DNA of 42,192 nt from Microbacterium sp. (GCA_031277885.1 JAITLM010000016.1:1-42192), one strand, 5' to 3'; numbered from the stretch's first letter, positions 24,650 to 33,114 are shown. The notes: generated from the letters alone by a model not told the origin. A program made the numbers and translations.

Positions 24650-25510
24650 ATGGCTTCTTTCGTCCGCACCGCGACCGATGCCGACCTCGCGAAGCTGGCG
24701 GGGATCGAGGACGAGGCCGACGCCGTCTTCACCCCGCTGTTCGGCGCCGCGCTCGCGGGCGACGCCCCCTCCGGCGCCGCTCGGGCAGCGGAGCCCGGCT
24801 TCGTCCTCGTCATCGCGGAGGAGGAGGACGGCGCGCCGGTGGGCTTCGTGCACGTGCTCGAGGAGGACGGGCACGCGCACCTCGAGCAGCTCTCCGTGCT
24901 GCCCTCGCACGCGCGCCGCGGCCACGGACGCGAGCTGGTCGAGGCGGCTCTCGACGAGGCGGCCGACCGCGGATACCGCGCGGTCACGCTGCGCACCTTC
25001 GCCGAGGTGCCGTGGAACGCGCCGTTCTACGCGTCGCTCGGATTCACGGAGGAGGACTCCCCCGATCATCCGTTCTATCGCGCACTCCTCGACACCGAGG
25101 AGCGGATCGGGCTGAACGATCTGGGACGACGCGTGCACATGACGTTCGATCTCGCCGGTGGCATGGAGATGGATCCCGAGGCGTTCGAAGAGCTCGTCGC
25201 GGAGGAACTGGACCGCCTGCCGGACGAGATGGTCGAGGGACTCGAGAATCTGGTCTTCGTCGTGGAGGATCGACCGGAGGACGGCTCCCTCGACCTGCTC
25301 GGGCTCTACGACGGCCTCGCGGTCACGGAGCGCGGGAACTACGGCATGGGCGAGCTTCCCGACCGGATCATCGTCTACCGCGAGCCGCACCTCGCCCAGT
25401 GCGGCGACGAGGACGAGCTCCGCGACGAGGTGCACACCACCCTCGTGCACGAGATCGCCCACTACTACGGGATCGACGACGCGCAGCTTCACGAGCTGGG
25501 GTGGGCATGA
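24650..25510 (+). CDS. GNAT acetyltransferase fused to a small zincin metallopeptidase
   Basis: One uninterrupted 286-residue frame holds two domains. Residues 1-150 are a GNAT acetyltransferase: LEQLSVLPSHARRGHGRELVEAAL gives the acetyl-CoA loop (RRGHGR, 89-94) and NAPFYASLGF the C-terminal strand. Residues about 172-286 match the minimal zincin family (PF06262-like): MEMDPEAFEELVAEELDRLPDEM, GLYDGLAV, LPDRIIVYREP, and HEIAHYYGIDD with His267, Glu268, His271 and a third ligand Asp276 or Asp277. In other Actinobacteria I know the second part as a separate short protein. Met172 could serve as an internal start, though its ribosome site is weak. Its stop overlaps the clpS ATG by four bases. Substrates of both domains are unknown. 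Confidence 0.88.
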   Translation: MASFVRTATDADLAKLAGIEDEADAVFTPLFGAALAGDAPSGAARAAEPGFVLVIAEEEDGAPVGFVHVLEEDGHAHLEQLSVLPSHARRGHGRELVEAALDEAADRGYRAVTLRTFAEVPWNAPFYASLGFTEEDSPDHPFYRALLDTEERIGLNDLGRRVHMTFDLAGGMEMDPEAFEELVAEELDRLPDEMVEGLENLVFVVEDRPEDGSLDLLGLYDGLAVTERGNYGMGELPDRIIVYREPHLAQCGDEDELRDEVHTTLVHEIAHYYGIDDAQLHELGWA

Positions 25511-25803
25511 GCGCTCCGCTCCTCACTCCCGACGTCGACGAGCAGCTCGATCTGCGGGCCGCACCTGCCGTGCCCTGGGAGCTCGTCGTCTGGGACGACC
25601 CGGTCAACCTCATGAGCTATGTGGTGCGGGTGTTCCGCACCTACTTCGGCTATCCGAAGGATCGGGCGACCCGCCTCATGATGGCGGTGCACAACGAGGG
25701 CCACGCCGTGGTCGCCACCGGTCCGCGCGAGACCATGGAGGTGCACGCGCAGGCGATGCACGACTACGGGCTGTGGGCGACCGTGCGGCGGTCGGGAGAG
25801 TGA
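25507..25803 (+). CDS. clpS: ATP-dependent Clp protease adaptor ClpS
   Basis: Adaptor that brings N-degron substrates to ClpC/ClpP. 98 residues; core VPWELVVWDDPVNLMSYVVRVFRTYFGYPKDRATRLMMAVHNEGHAVVATGPRETMEVHAQAMHDYGLWATV. The Asp-Asp-Pro-x-Asn segment and the Met/His groove residues that bind the substrate N-terminal residue are present. The first 25 residues are the flexible arm. Start fixed by the ATGA overlap with the fusion gene; stop lies five bases before DUF2017. Confidence 0.95.
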   Translation: MSAPLLTPDVDEQLDLRAAPAVPWELVVWDDPVNLMSYVVRVFRTYFGYPKDRATRLMMAVHNEGHAVVATGPRETMEVHAQAMHDYGLWATVRRSGE

Positions 25804-25808
25804 GCGGG

Positions 25809-26279
25809 ATGGCCGGAACCGGGATCCATGTTCCGATGCAGCAGGTCGAGGCCCAGCATCTCGCCGAGCTCGTCGAGCAGTTCCTCGACCTGCTGCGCGA
25901 GACGGAGTGGGGCGCGGACGCCGCACTGAGCCGCCTCACCCCCGCGGTGTATCCGGAGGACGCCGAGGCGTCGGCCGAGTTCGCGGAGGCGACCAGCGCC
26001 GACCTGCTGGACCGCCGCGCCGCCGACGCCCGCGTGGTGCAGAACGGACTCGGCTCTCTTGGCGAGGCGACGGACGGGAGGGACGAGCTGGTGCTCACGC
26101 CCTCGGAGGCGGATGCCTGGCTGCGCACGCTCGCCGCGCTGCGGCTCGTCATCGCCTCGCGGCTCGGCATCGAGGACGACCCGGCTCCCGATCCGGAGGA
26201 TCCCCGGCTGGGCGTCTACGAGTGGCTGGGCTATCGCCTGGAACTGCTCGTCGAAGCGGCCGACGAGCTCGACATCTGA
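25809..26279 (+). CDS. DUF2017 family protein
   Basis: 156-residue acidic, largely helical protein regularly found directly after clpS in Actinobacteria; function unknown, though the pairing suggests a part in Clp-dependent turnover. Blocks: HLAELVEQFLDLLRE, RLTPAVYPEDAEASAEFAEAT, LTPSEADAWLRTLAALRLVIASRLGIEDD, YEWLGYRLELLVEAADEL. ATG at 25809 is favoured by GGGAGAG ten bases upstream; GTG at 25800, overlapping the clpS stop, is an alternative that adds three residues. Confidence 0.9.
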   Translation: MAGTGIHVPMQQVEAQHLAELVEQFLDLLRETEWGADAALSRLTPAVYPEDAEASAEFAEATSADLLDRRAADARVVQNGLGSLGEATDGRDELVLTPSEADAWLRTLAALRLVIASRLGIEDDPAPDPEDPRLGVYEWLGYRLELLVEAADELDI

Positions 26280-26283
26280 CCGA

Positions 26284-26865
26284 TCACGGGATCGAGACCA
26301 CGAGGGTGGCGAAGCCGATCGGGTCGTCCCGGCGGATGTGCGCCACCTCCTGCCTGGCCCAGCGCTCCCAGTGGGGCCGGAAGAGCTCGCCGTCCCTGTC
26401 CAGCGCGCGGCGCTTGCGACTCGTCTCGGGCGATTCCACCCACACCCGGACATCGGCGATGCGCGCCGCCCTGGGCGTGAGCGCCCCGCAGCCCTCCAGG
26501 ATCACGCCGCGCGAAGGGTCCACCGCGTAGCTCTCCGCGTACTCGCCGGCGTCCCAGTCGTAGCGCTGCCACGTGCCGACGAGGTCGCGTCCGTGCGGTC
26601 TCAGGATCTGCTCATAGGCGCGCTCGGCGCCGGCATCCATGCCGTCCCAGCCCGGATAGATCGAGTCGAGCGCGATCAGCTGCGGATCCGTGCGCAGCGG
26701 CCAGTGCTCCGCCAGCAGTCGGGCGAGGGTGGACTTCCCCGCGCCGCTGCGTCCGTCCACGAGCACCACCGGATTCGATGCCTGGACGGCGCGCACCGCG
26801 TCGGCGATCCGGGAGACCGCCTGGCTCAGCGCGAGTGCGACCGGATCGTCACTTCTTGAGGGCAC
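26284..26865 (-). CDS. P-loop ATP-binding protein, uridine-kinase-like
   Basis: 193-residue nucleotide-binding protein. Walker A GRSGAGKSTLARLL follows a strand (NPVVLVDG); LIALDSIYPGWDGM holds the Walker-B-type Asp; GVILEGCGALTP and WVESPETSRKRRALDRDGELFRPHWERW supply a lid with several Arg. This resembles the uridine kinase/(d)NMP kinase-like proteins of Actinobacteria, substrate unknown. The GTG at 26865 gives a 17-base overlap with the preceding gene and no clear ribosome site; a later GTG in the DAVRAV segment would still keep the P-loop. The longer open frame upstream is not coding. Confidence 0.78.
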   Translation of the reverse strand: MPSRSDDPVALALSQAVSRIADAVRAVQASNPVVLVDGRSGAGKSTLARLLAEHWPLRTDPQLIALDSIYPGWDGMDAGAERAYEQILRPHGRDLVGTWQRYDWDAGEYAESYAVDPSRGVILEGCGALTPRAARIADVRVWVESPETSRKRRALDRDGELFRPHWERWARQEVAHIRRDDPIGFATLVVSIP

Positions 26866-27181
26866 GGATGATGCGGGAGATCGCGCGCCCGGCCACCCAG
26901 ACGAAGGGCACCGCCACGGCCAGCAGGGAGACGAGGTTCGGCTCGAACCGCAGCCCCTCCTCGCGCCGCACGTACACGCCGAGCGGGATCGCGATCCCGC
27001 CGCCACCGCCGCCCTCGCCCTCGGCCGTGCCCTCGGCACCGCCGGAGCCTCCGCCGAAGCCGGAAAAGGTCAGGGCGACCGGGGTGAACGACGCGCCGTC
27101 CACCTCCTGCGTCTCGCCGTAGGCGCTCTTGACGCCGAAGGACGCGGAGTTCTTGCCAAGCTCGAGTGCGATGTGCGGCAT
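26849..27181 (-). CDS. Small Gly-rich protein with C-terminal membrane helix
   Basis: 110 residues. An N-terminal beta-like part (MPHIALELGKNSASFGVKSAYGETQEVDGASFTPVALTFSGFG) leads to a run of Gly and Glu (50-64), then GIAIPLGVYVRREEGLRFEPN and a terminal hydrophobic helix (LVSLLAVAVPFVWVAGRAI) with a basic end. The Gly-rich centre followed by a PLGVYV-type strand recalls the YtfJ/GerW family, but the match is from memory and weak. The ATG is supported by TAGCGT six bases upstream. Its last codons overlap the kinase-like gene. Confidence 0.7.
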   Translation of the reverse strand: MPHIALELGKNSASFGVKSAYGETQEVDGASFTPVALTFSGFGGGSGGAEGTAEGEGGGGGGIAIPLGVYVRREEGLRFEPNLVSLLAVAVPFVWVAGRAISRIIRALKK

Positions 27182-27187
27182 GCGTCC

Positions 27188-27193
27188 ACGCTA
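27188..27193 (-). promoter_or_regulatory. -10 element of the Gly-rich protein gene
   Basis: TAGCGT on the minus strand, six bases before the ATG; leaderless geometry. Confidence 0.55.
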
Positions 27194-27257
27194 GCCCACC
27201 CGCGCGACCTCGACCACCGGCCGCCGCGCAGGGCGTCGTCCCCGGCATCGCGCCGGA

Positions 27258-28511
27258 TCAGTCCAGCCCGTGCGCGCGCGGATGCGGCGCCGCCCCTCGT
27301 CCGGCCCGTGCGCCGAGATGGCGGGCGCGCGTGACCATCCCGGATCCGAACTTCGCCTGTGCGCTGTCGAGCGCGTCCTCCACCCGACGCCACTCCGCGT
27401 CGTCGTCCCACAGCCCCAGCGCCCCGCCGGCGTCGGTCAGCCGCTCGGCGCGCACGCCCACCAGCCGGACCGGGTCGCGCCGGTCGATCGCCTCGAAGAG
27501 CGTGCGAGCGACCTCGCCGATGCGCTGACCGACCGAGGTCGGCTCGGGAAGGGTCTGGGAACGGCTCACCGTCGTGAAGTCGGAGAAGCGGATCTTGATC
27601 GCCACCGTCCCGGCCTCCCAGCCCGCCCTCCGCAGTCGCGCGGCGACCCGGTCGGCGAGGCGCAGCAGCTCGGAGCGGAGGGCCTCACGGTCGGAGACAT
27701 CGATGTCGAAGGTCTCCTCGTGCCCGACGCTCTTCTCCACGCGATTCGTCTCGATGGCCCGCGGATCCCGCCCCTGGGCGAGCTCGCTCAGGCGCTGCGC
27801 GAGCGCAGGGCCGACCGCCCGCTCCAGCGCGGACGCCGGGGTGGCCCGGATGTCTCGGATCAGGCGGATGCCGCGCGACTCCAGGGACTCCGCGGTCTTG
27901 GGACCGACGCCCCACATCGCGCGCACGGGCTTCGTGGCGAGGAAGTCGAGCGTGTCGGCGGCGGCGACGATGAGCAGGCCGTCCGGCTTCGCCATGGTCG
28001 AGGCCATCTTGGCGACGTGCTTGGTGGCGGCGACGCCGACGCTGCAGCTGATGCCCACCTCGTCCTGCACGCGCTCCCGGATCATCGCGCCGATCCGGCC
28101 CGGACTCCCCCAGAGCCGTCGCACGCCCCGCACGTCGAGGAAGGCCTCGTCGATCGAGAGCGGTTCGACCAGGGGCGTGACCTGCTCGAAGATCGTCATG
28201 ACCTTCTGCGACACGTCGCGGTACTTCGTGAAGTCGGGCGGCACGATCCGCGCCGTCGGGCACAGCCGGATCGCCTGTGCGACCGGCATCGCCGAGCGCA
28301 CGCCGTAGCGCCGCGCCTCATAGGAGGCGCTCGAGACCACGGAGCGCCCGTCGGGAGCCCCGATGATCAGCGGGAGCCCCCGCAGCGAGGGGTCGTGCAG
28401 CACCTCGACGGCGGCGTAGAACGCGTCCATGTCGACGTGCAGGATCCCCGTCCCGCTGTCGTCGGCGCCGGGCGCCGAGACGATCCGCCCTGATCCGTCG
28501 CCTCGTCCCAT
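27258..28511 (-). CDS. dinB: DNA polymerase IV (Y family)
   Basis: Translesion polymerase, 417 residues. Palm residues Asp27 (HVDMDAFYAAVE) and Asp121-Glu122 (LSIDEAFLD) bind the metals; Phe31/Tyr32 provide the steric gate. The thumb (VGPKTAESLESRGI) and little finger (SVGHEETFDIDV, AIKIRFSDFTTVSRSQTL) are intact. The C-terminal site where QLxLF-type beta-clamp motifs usually sit reads ALGLWDD, without the Gln and with Trp in place of Phe. ATG at 28511 lies six bases below GAGAAT, fitting a leaderless start. Confidence 0.94.
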   Translation of the reverse strand: MGRGDGSGRIVSAPGADDSGTGILHVDMDAFYAAVEVLHDPSLRGLPLIIGAPDGRSVVSSASYEARRYGVRSAMPVAQAIRLCPTARIVPPDFTKYRDVSQKVMTIFEQVTPLVEPLSIDEAFLDVRGVRRLWGSPGRIGAMIRERVQDEVGISCSVGVAATKHVAKMASTMAKPDGLLIVAAADTLDFLATKPVRAMWGVGPKTAESLESRGIRLIRDIRATPASALERAVGPALAQRLSELAQGRDPRAIETNRVEKSVGHEETFDIDVSDREALRSELLRLADRVAARLRRAGWEAGTVAIKIRFSDFTTVSRSQTLPEPTSVGQRIGEVARTLFEAIDRRDPVRLVGVRAERLTDAGGALGLWDDDAEWRRVEDALDSAQAKFGSGMVTRARHLGARAGRGAAPHPRAHGLD

Positions 28512-28517
28512 GCATCC

Positions 28518-28523
28518 ATTCTC
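28518..28523 (-). promoter_or_regulatory. -10 element of dinB
   Basis: GAGAAT on the minus strand, six bases before the ATG. No LexA-type box is seen next to it. Confidence 0.45.
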
Positions 28524-28554
28524 GCGGAGGCCGCCGACATCGGATTCTCATGCT

Positions 28555-28585
28555 TTGACCGGTCGGTCAATCAACGCGGTAGAAT
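28555..28585 (+). promoter_or_regulatory. SPW-tetR promoter with TetR operator
   Basis: TTGACC-GGTC-GGTCAA (28555-28570) is a perfect six-base-arm inverted repeat of the common TetR type, and its left arm doubles as a -35 (TTGACC). The -10 is TAGAAT (28580-28585) with a 19-base spacer. The start of RNA would be near 28592, giving a leader of about 44 bases. Confidence 0.75.
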
Positions 28586-28635
28586 CGTGGCGACCCCCAT
28601 TCGGGAGCCATCTGACTGCAAGGAGGATGAGTTCT

Positions 28636-29010
28636 ATGAAGAAGTGGACACGCTGGCAGGACTGGGTGGCCGTCGCCGCCGGGCTGGTCGCGGTCGTGGC
28701 GGGCATCATGATGACGCCCGGCATGGGCATGTCGATGGCCATGATGATCGTCCTGGGCGTCCTGATGATCGCTGCCGGGGTATGGAGCCTGGCAGCCCCC
28801 GGTCTCGTGTCGATGGAGTGGATCCTCGCCGCGATCGGCGCGCTGCTGTTCATCTCCCCCTGGATCGGCTCTTACGCCGGAGATGCGGGGCCCGCCTGGA
28901 CCTCGTGGATCTGCGGAGCCGTGTGCGCGGCCGCAGGACTCTGGGCGCTCGTGCCCGCCGAGAAGGCCCACCGCGCTTCGCACGGCGGCCCCACGGCGGC
29001 TCACGCGTGA
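28636..29010 (+). CDS. SPW-repeat membrane protein
   Basis: 124-residue membrane protein with four hydrophobic segments: WVAVAAGLVAVVAGIMM, MAMMIVLGVLMIAAGVWSL, WILAAIGALLFISPWIG, and WTSWICGAVCAAAGLWALV. The two similar halves and the SPW motif (FISPWIGSY) define the SPW family, whose function is unknown. A perfect AAGGAGG lies nine bases before the ATG at 28636; the ATG at 28627 touches that site and is rejected. It is read with the downstream tetR gene. Confidence 0.88.
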   Translation: MKKWTRWQDWVAVAAGLVAVVAGIMMTPGMGMSMAMMIVLGVLMIAAGVWSLAAPGLVSMEWILAAIGALLFISPWIGSYAGDAGPAWTSWICGAVCAAAGLWALVPAEKAHRASHGGPTAAHA

Positions 29011-29027
29011 CCTGCACGGTCACACAG

Positions 29028-29061
29028 GGTGCGGGACGCGGGGATCACCCCGTCCCGCACC
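29028..29061 (+). terminator. Hairpin between SPW gene and tetR
   Basis: Eleven-base perfect arms (29028-29038 and 29051-29061) extended by three more pairs after a bulge at 29039, with a small loop around GATCA. It stands between the two genes, just before the tetR ribosome site, so it may attenuate tetR relative to the SPW gene. Confidence 0.65.
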
Positions 29062-29077
29062 GTCGTGAGGAGGTGCG

Positions 29078-29698
29078 ATGACAGAGAACCCCGATGCCGG
29101 CGACGCCCGTACCCGGATCCTCGACGCCGCCGAGGCGCTGTTCGCCCGCCATGGCTTCGACGGCACCTCCACGGCCCGGATCGCGCATGCCGCCGCGGTG
29201 CCCAAGGGCCTGCTCTTCTACTATTTCCCGGCCAAGCCCGACATCCTCGCGGCGCTCATCGATGAACGGCTCCGCACCGCCGCCCTCGATGCGGGGCCGC
29301 TCGCGGTGCGCGGAGACCCCGTTCAGACGCTGATGAACGTGGGCGAGCGGGTTCTGCGCGACCGCGAGGCGTCCGACGTCCTGCGCGAGATCCTCTGGCA
29401 CGAATCCCACGTGCGCCCCGAGGTCGCACGAGCACTCTCCCGCTATCGCCGCGCGCTGCACGACACGGTCGAGCGCGCACTGACGGCCTGCCTGCCCACC
29501 GGAACGGATCGAGGCGCGGTCCGGGCCGCCGCCGACGCCTGGTCGGCGACGATCACCGCCCGCCCCTTCGAGGCGGCGGCCGAGGAGGGTACCGAGGAGC
29601 AGCGGCGCCCGCTGCACGAGCCGGCCAGCCTGCGGGCGATCGCGCGCGTGCTCGGCGCCGGCCTTCAAGCCGCAGCGCTCAAGGGCGCCGCACTCTGA
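29078..29698 (+). CDS. TetR-family regulator downstream of SPW gene
   Basis: 206 residues. Helix-turn-helix at 10-57: ARTRILDAAEALFARHGFDGTSTARIAHAAAVPKGLLFYYFPAKPDILAALI. The rest is a helical ligand domain with LREILWHESHVRPEVARALSRYR. ATG follows GAGGAGG at four bases. It probably binds the TTGACC-N4-GGTCAA site upstream of the SPW gene and controls both genes; the ligand is unknown. Its final codons and stop are part of a terminator hairpin. Confidence 0.9.
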   Translation: MTENPDAGDARTRILDAAEALFARHGFDGTSTARIAHAAAVPKGLLFYYFPAKPDILAALIDERLRTAALDAGPLAVRGDPVQTLMNVGERVLRDREASDVLREILWHESHVRPEVARALSRYRRALHDTVERALTACLPTGTDRGAVRAAADAWSATITARPFEAAAEEGTEEQRRPLHEPASLRAIARVLGAGLQAAALKGAAL

Positions 29699-29714
29699 GT
29701 GCGGCGCCCTTGAG
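29678..29714. terminator. Bidirectional terminator overlapping the tetR stop
   Basis: Perfect 17-base arms (29678-29694, 29698-29714) with a three-base loop. The TGA stop of tetR lies at the loop (29696-29698), so the left arm is coding sequence. It serves both tetR and the facing gatB. Confidence 0.85.
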
Positions 29715-29735
29715 CGTGTCCTGAGCGGGTCGTCG

Positions 29736-31250
29736 TTACTGCGCGGCGCGCTCCAGGATGAGTTCGCGCACGCGGGCGGCATCCGCCTGCCCCTTCATCG
29801 CCTTCATCACGGCGCCGATCACGGCGCCGGCGGCCTGCACCTTGCCGTCCTTGATCTTGGCCATCACGTCGGGCTGGGCGGCCAGGGCCTCGTCGATCGC
29901 GGCGATGAGCGCGCCGTCGTCGGAGACGACCGCGAGCCCTCGGGCGTCGACGACCTGCTGCGGGGTGCCCTCACCGGCGATGACGCCCTCGAGCACCTGG
30001 CGGGCGAGCTTGTCCGTGAGCGTGCCCGCATCGACGAGCTGCTGCAGCGCGGCGACGGATGCCGGGTCGATGAGAGACGCGGCGTCGACCTCGCGCTCGT
30101 TCGCGATACGGCTGATCTCGCCGGTCCACCACTTGCGTGCGGCGTCGGCGGTCGTGCCTGCGGCGATGGTCGCCTCGACCTCGTCGAGGAGGCCGGCGTT
30201 CACGACGCCCTGGAACTCGATGTCGCCGAAGCCCCAGTCCGCCTTGAGGCGGCGGCGGCGGGCGACGGGCTGCTCGGGCAGGGCCGTGCGCAGTTCCTCG
30301 ACGAGCTCACGGGCCGGCCGCACGGGCAGCAGGTCGGGCTCCGGGAAGTAGCGGTAGTCGTCCGCATCGGACTTCGGACGTCCGGGCGACGTGGTGCCGG
30401 TGTCCTCGTGCCAGTGCCGGGTCTCCTGCGTGATCGAGCCGCCGTCGGCGAGGATCGCCGCCTGCCGCTGGATCTCGTAGCGCACGGCGCGCTCGACGGA
30501 GCGCATCGAGTTGACGTTCTTCGTCTCGGTGCGGGTGCCGAGCTTCTCCTGACCGCGCGGGCGCAGGGACACGTTCGCGTCGCAGCGCAGGTTGCCGCGC
30601 TCGAGGCGCGCCTCGGAGATGCCCAGGCCCCGCACGATGTCGCGGATTGTCGCGACATACGCCTTCGCGATCTCGGGGGCGCGGTGCTCGGCGCCGAAGA
30701 TCGGCTTGGTGACGATCTCGACGAGCGGCACGCCGGCACGGTTGTAGTCGACGAGCGAGTACTCCGCGCCCTGGATGCGACCGGTCGCACCACCCATGTG
30801 GGTCAGCTTGCCGGCGTCCTCCTCCATGTGCGCGCGCTCGATCGGGATCGTCACGAGCGTCCCGTCCTCGAGCTCGACCTCCACGGATCCCTCGAACGCG
30901 ATCGGCTCGTCGTACTGGGAGATCTGATAGTTCTTGCCGAGGTCGGGGTAGAAGTAGTTCTTCCGCGCGAACCGGCACGACTCGGCGATCGAGCAGCCGA
31001 GTGCGAGGCCGAGGCTGATCGACGAGCGCACCGCCGTCTCGTTCACGACCGGGAGGGATCCGGGAAGTCCCAGATCGACCGGCGCGATGAGCGTGTTCGG
31101 CTCCGCATCGTGGTTGCGCTCGTTCGCCGGGTTCGGGGCGTCGGAGAACATCTTGGTCTCGGTGTTGAGCTCGACGTGCACCTCGAAGCCGAGCACGGGC
31201 TCGAACAGCTCGAGCGCCTTGTCGAAGTCCATGAGCTTCACGGCAGCCAT
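29736..31250 (-). CDS. gatB: Asp/Glu-tRNA amidotransferase subunit B
   Basis: Kinase/tRNA-binding subunit of GatCAB, which converts Glu-tRNA(Gln) and/or Asp-tRNA(Asn) to the amide forms. 504 residues: [71 protein letters not shown], and the C-terminal helical and YqeY-like domain (LADGG..., [22 protein letters not shown]). ATG at 31250 shares one base with the gatA stop (TGATG); the upstream frame extension is gatA coding. Confidence 0.96.
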   Translation of the reverse strand: MAAVKLMDFDKALELFEPVLGFEVHVELNTETKMFSDAPNPANERNHDAEPNTLIAPVDLGLPGSLPVVNETAVRSSISLGLALGCSIAESCRFARKNYFYPDLGKNYQISQYDEPIAFEGSVEVELEDGTLVTIPIERAHMEEDAGKLTHMGGATGRIQGAEYSLVDYNRAGVPLVEIVTKPIFGAEHRAPEIAKAYVATIRDIVRGLGISEARLERGNLRCDANVSLRPRGQEKLGTRTETKNVNSMRSVERAVRYEIQRQAAILADGGSITQETRHWHEDTGTTSPGRPKSDADDYRYFPEPDLLPVRPARELVEELRTALPEQPVARRRRLKADWGFGDIEFQGVVNAGLLDEVEATIAAGTTADAARKWWTGEISRIANEREVDAASLIDPASVAALQQLVDAGTLTDKLARQVLEGVIAGEGTPQQVVDARGLAVVSDDGALIAAIDEALAAQPDVMAKIKDGKVQAAGAVIGAVMKAMKGQADAARVRELILERAAQ

Positions 31251-32764
31251 CAGCGGGTCCCTCCCAGGATCGGGGCGCGGTCGAGCAGCGGCCCGCCCCA
31301 CGCGTCGACGAGCAGCGTCTCGAGTGCGGCGCCGACCCGGTACAGGCGGGCGTCCTCGCGCGCGGGGGCGAGGAACTGGATGCCGACCGGCAGGCCGTCC
31401 TCCTCCGCCAGACCCGACGGGATCGAGATCCCCGGCACGCCGGCGAGGTTCGCCGGGATCGTGGTGAGGTCGTTGAGGTACATCTGCAGCGGGTCGTCGA
31501 TCTTCTCGCCCAGCTTGAACGCCGTGGTCGGCGCGGAGGGCGTCGCGATGACGTCGACCTGCGCGAACGCGGCATCGAAGTCCTGCTGGATGAGTGTGCG
31601 CACCTTCTGCGCGCTGCCGTAGTAGGCGTCGTAGTAGCCGGCCGACAGGGCGTAGGTGCCGAGGATGATGCGGCGCTTCACTTCGGGTCCGAAGCCGACC
31701 TCACGGGTGAGCGACATGACGTCCTCGACCGTGCCGCCGCCGTCGGGCGTGACGCGCAGGCCGAAGCGCACCGAGTCGAACTTCGCCAGGTTGCTGGACG
31801 CCTCGGCGGGCAGGATCAGGTAGTACGCGGCGACGCCGTACTCGAAGTGCGGGGCCGAGATCTCGACGATCTCCGCGCCCTGCGCCTCCATCCGCTGCAG
31901 AGCGGCGTGGAACGAGCTCGCGACCCCCGCCTGGAAGCCCGAGTCCGGCAGCTCCTTGATGACGCCCACCTTGAGGCCCTTGAGGACCTCTCCGGTCGCG
32001 CCCTCACGCGCCGCCTCGGCGAAGGAGGGCCAGGCGTCGGGGAGGGACGTCGAGTCCTTCGGGTCGTGACCGCCGATCACGTCGTGCAGCAGACCCGCGT
32101 CGAGGACCGTGCGGCTCACGGGGCCGACCTGGTCGAGGCTCGAGGCGAGCGCGATCGCGCCGTAGCGGCTGACGCCGCCGTAGGTCGGCTTGATCCCGAC
32201 CGTGCCGGTGACGTGCGCGGGCTGGCGGATGGATCCGCCCGTGTCGGAGCCGAGGGCGAGCGGTGCCTCGAAGGCGGCGACGGCCGCCGCCGAGCCTCCG
32301 CCGGAGCCTCCGGGGATCCGGTCCAGGTCCCAGGGGTTGTGCGTCGGACCGTACGCGGAGTGCTCGGTGGAGGAGCCCATCGCGAACTCGTCCATGTTGG
32401 TCTTGCCGATGCCGACGAGGCCCGCGGCGCGCGTGCGGGCGACGACGGTCGCGTCGAACGGCGAGCGATAGCCCTCGAGGATCCGGGAGCCGCTCGTGGA
32501 GGGCTGGTCGGTCGTGACGAGGACGTCCTTGATCGCGAGCGGCACACCGGCCAGTTCGCCCAGGCTCTCCCCCGCCGCGCGGCGACGGTCGATGTCGGCG
32601 GCCGCGTCGAGCGCGTGCTCGTTGACGTGCAGGAAGGCGTGCACGTCCCCGTCGACGGCGGCGATGCGGTCGAGGTGGGCCTGCGTCGCCTCGACGCTCG
32701 ACACCTCGCCCGCGGCCAGCTTGGCGCCGAGTTCGGCGGCGGTCCAGCGGATGATCTCGCTCAC
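31250..32764 (-). CDS. gatA: Asp/Glu-tRNA amidotransferase subunit A
   Basis: Amidase subunit of GatCAB, frees ammonia from glutamine. 504 residues. The Ser-cis-Ser-Lys triad is complete: Lys79 ([17 protein letters not shown]), Ser154 ([11 protein letters not shown]) and Ser178 ([12 protein letters not shown]), the same numbering as I recall for S. aureus GatA. The residue after the cis-Ser is Gly rather than the more usual Ser. GTG start overlaps the gatC stop by four bases. Confidence 0.96.
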   Translation of the reverse strand: MSEIIRWTAAELGAKLAAGEVSSVEATQAHLDRIAAVDGDVHAFLHVNEHALDAAADIDRRRAAGESLGELAGVPLAIKDVLVTTDQPSTSGSRILEGYRSPFDATVVARTRAAGLVGIGKTNMDEFAMGSSTEHSAYGPTHNPWDLDRIPGGSGGGSAAAVAAFEAPLALGSDTGGSIRQPAHVTGTVGIKPTYGGVSRYGAIALASSLDQVGPVSRTVLDAGLLHDVIGGHDPKDSTSLPDAWPSFAEAAREGATGEVLKGLKVGVIKELPDSGFQAGVASSFHAALQRMEAQGAEIVEISAPHFEYGVAAYYLILPAEASSNLAKFDSVRFGLRVTPDGGGTVEDVMSLTREVGFGPEVKRRIILGTYALSAGYYDAYYGSAQKVRTLIQQDFDAAFAQVDVIATPSAPTTAFKLGEKIDDPLQMYLNDLTTIPANLAGVPGISIPSGLAEEDGLPVGIQFLAPAREDARLYRVGAALETLLVDAWGGPLLDRAPILGGTR

Positions 32765-33060
32765 TGCTCTTCTCCCAGGATCGCGGTCACGCGGAAGCGG
32801 TCGCCGTCGGCGTCCGGCGCATTCTGCAGCGCCTGTGCGGTGGTGAGGGTCTGGCCCACGACGTCCTCGCGGAAGACGTTGTGCATCGCGATCGGGTGGC
32901 TCGTCGCGACGACGTCGGGCGTCGCCACCTCCGAGACCTTCGCGATGTTGTCGACGATGGCGTCCAGCTGACCGGTCAGCTGCGTCACCTCGTCGTCGGA
33001 GAGCTGGATGCGCGCGAGCACGCCGAGATGGCGTACGAGATCAGGGGTGATTTCAGACAC
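32761..33060 (-). CDS. gatC: Asp/Glu-tRNA amidotransferase subunit C
   Basis: 99-residue linker subunit that belts GatA and GatB together. [50 protein letters not shown] and the end [22 protein letters not shown] are typical. First gene of gatCAB. GTG at 33060 lies exactly six bases below TAGACT with no ribosome site, so the operon message is probably leaderless. Confidence 0.95.
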   Translation of the reverse strand: MSEITPDLVRHLGVLARIQLSDDEVTQLTGQLDAIVDNIAKVSEVATPDVVATSHPIAMHNVFREDVVGQTLTTAQALQNAPDADGDRFRVTAILGEEQ

Positions 33061-33066
33061 CAGGAC

Positions 33067-33072
33067 AGTCTA
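33067..33072 (-). promoter_or_regulatory. -10 element of gatCAB
   Basis: TAGACT on the minus strand, six bases before the gatC GTG; leaderless geometry. Confidence 0.6.
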
Positions 33073-33114
33073 GCCAGCGGGCTGTCGCTCCCCTGTCCGG
33101 CGTCGCTCCGGCCC

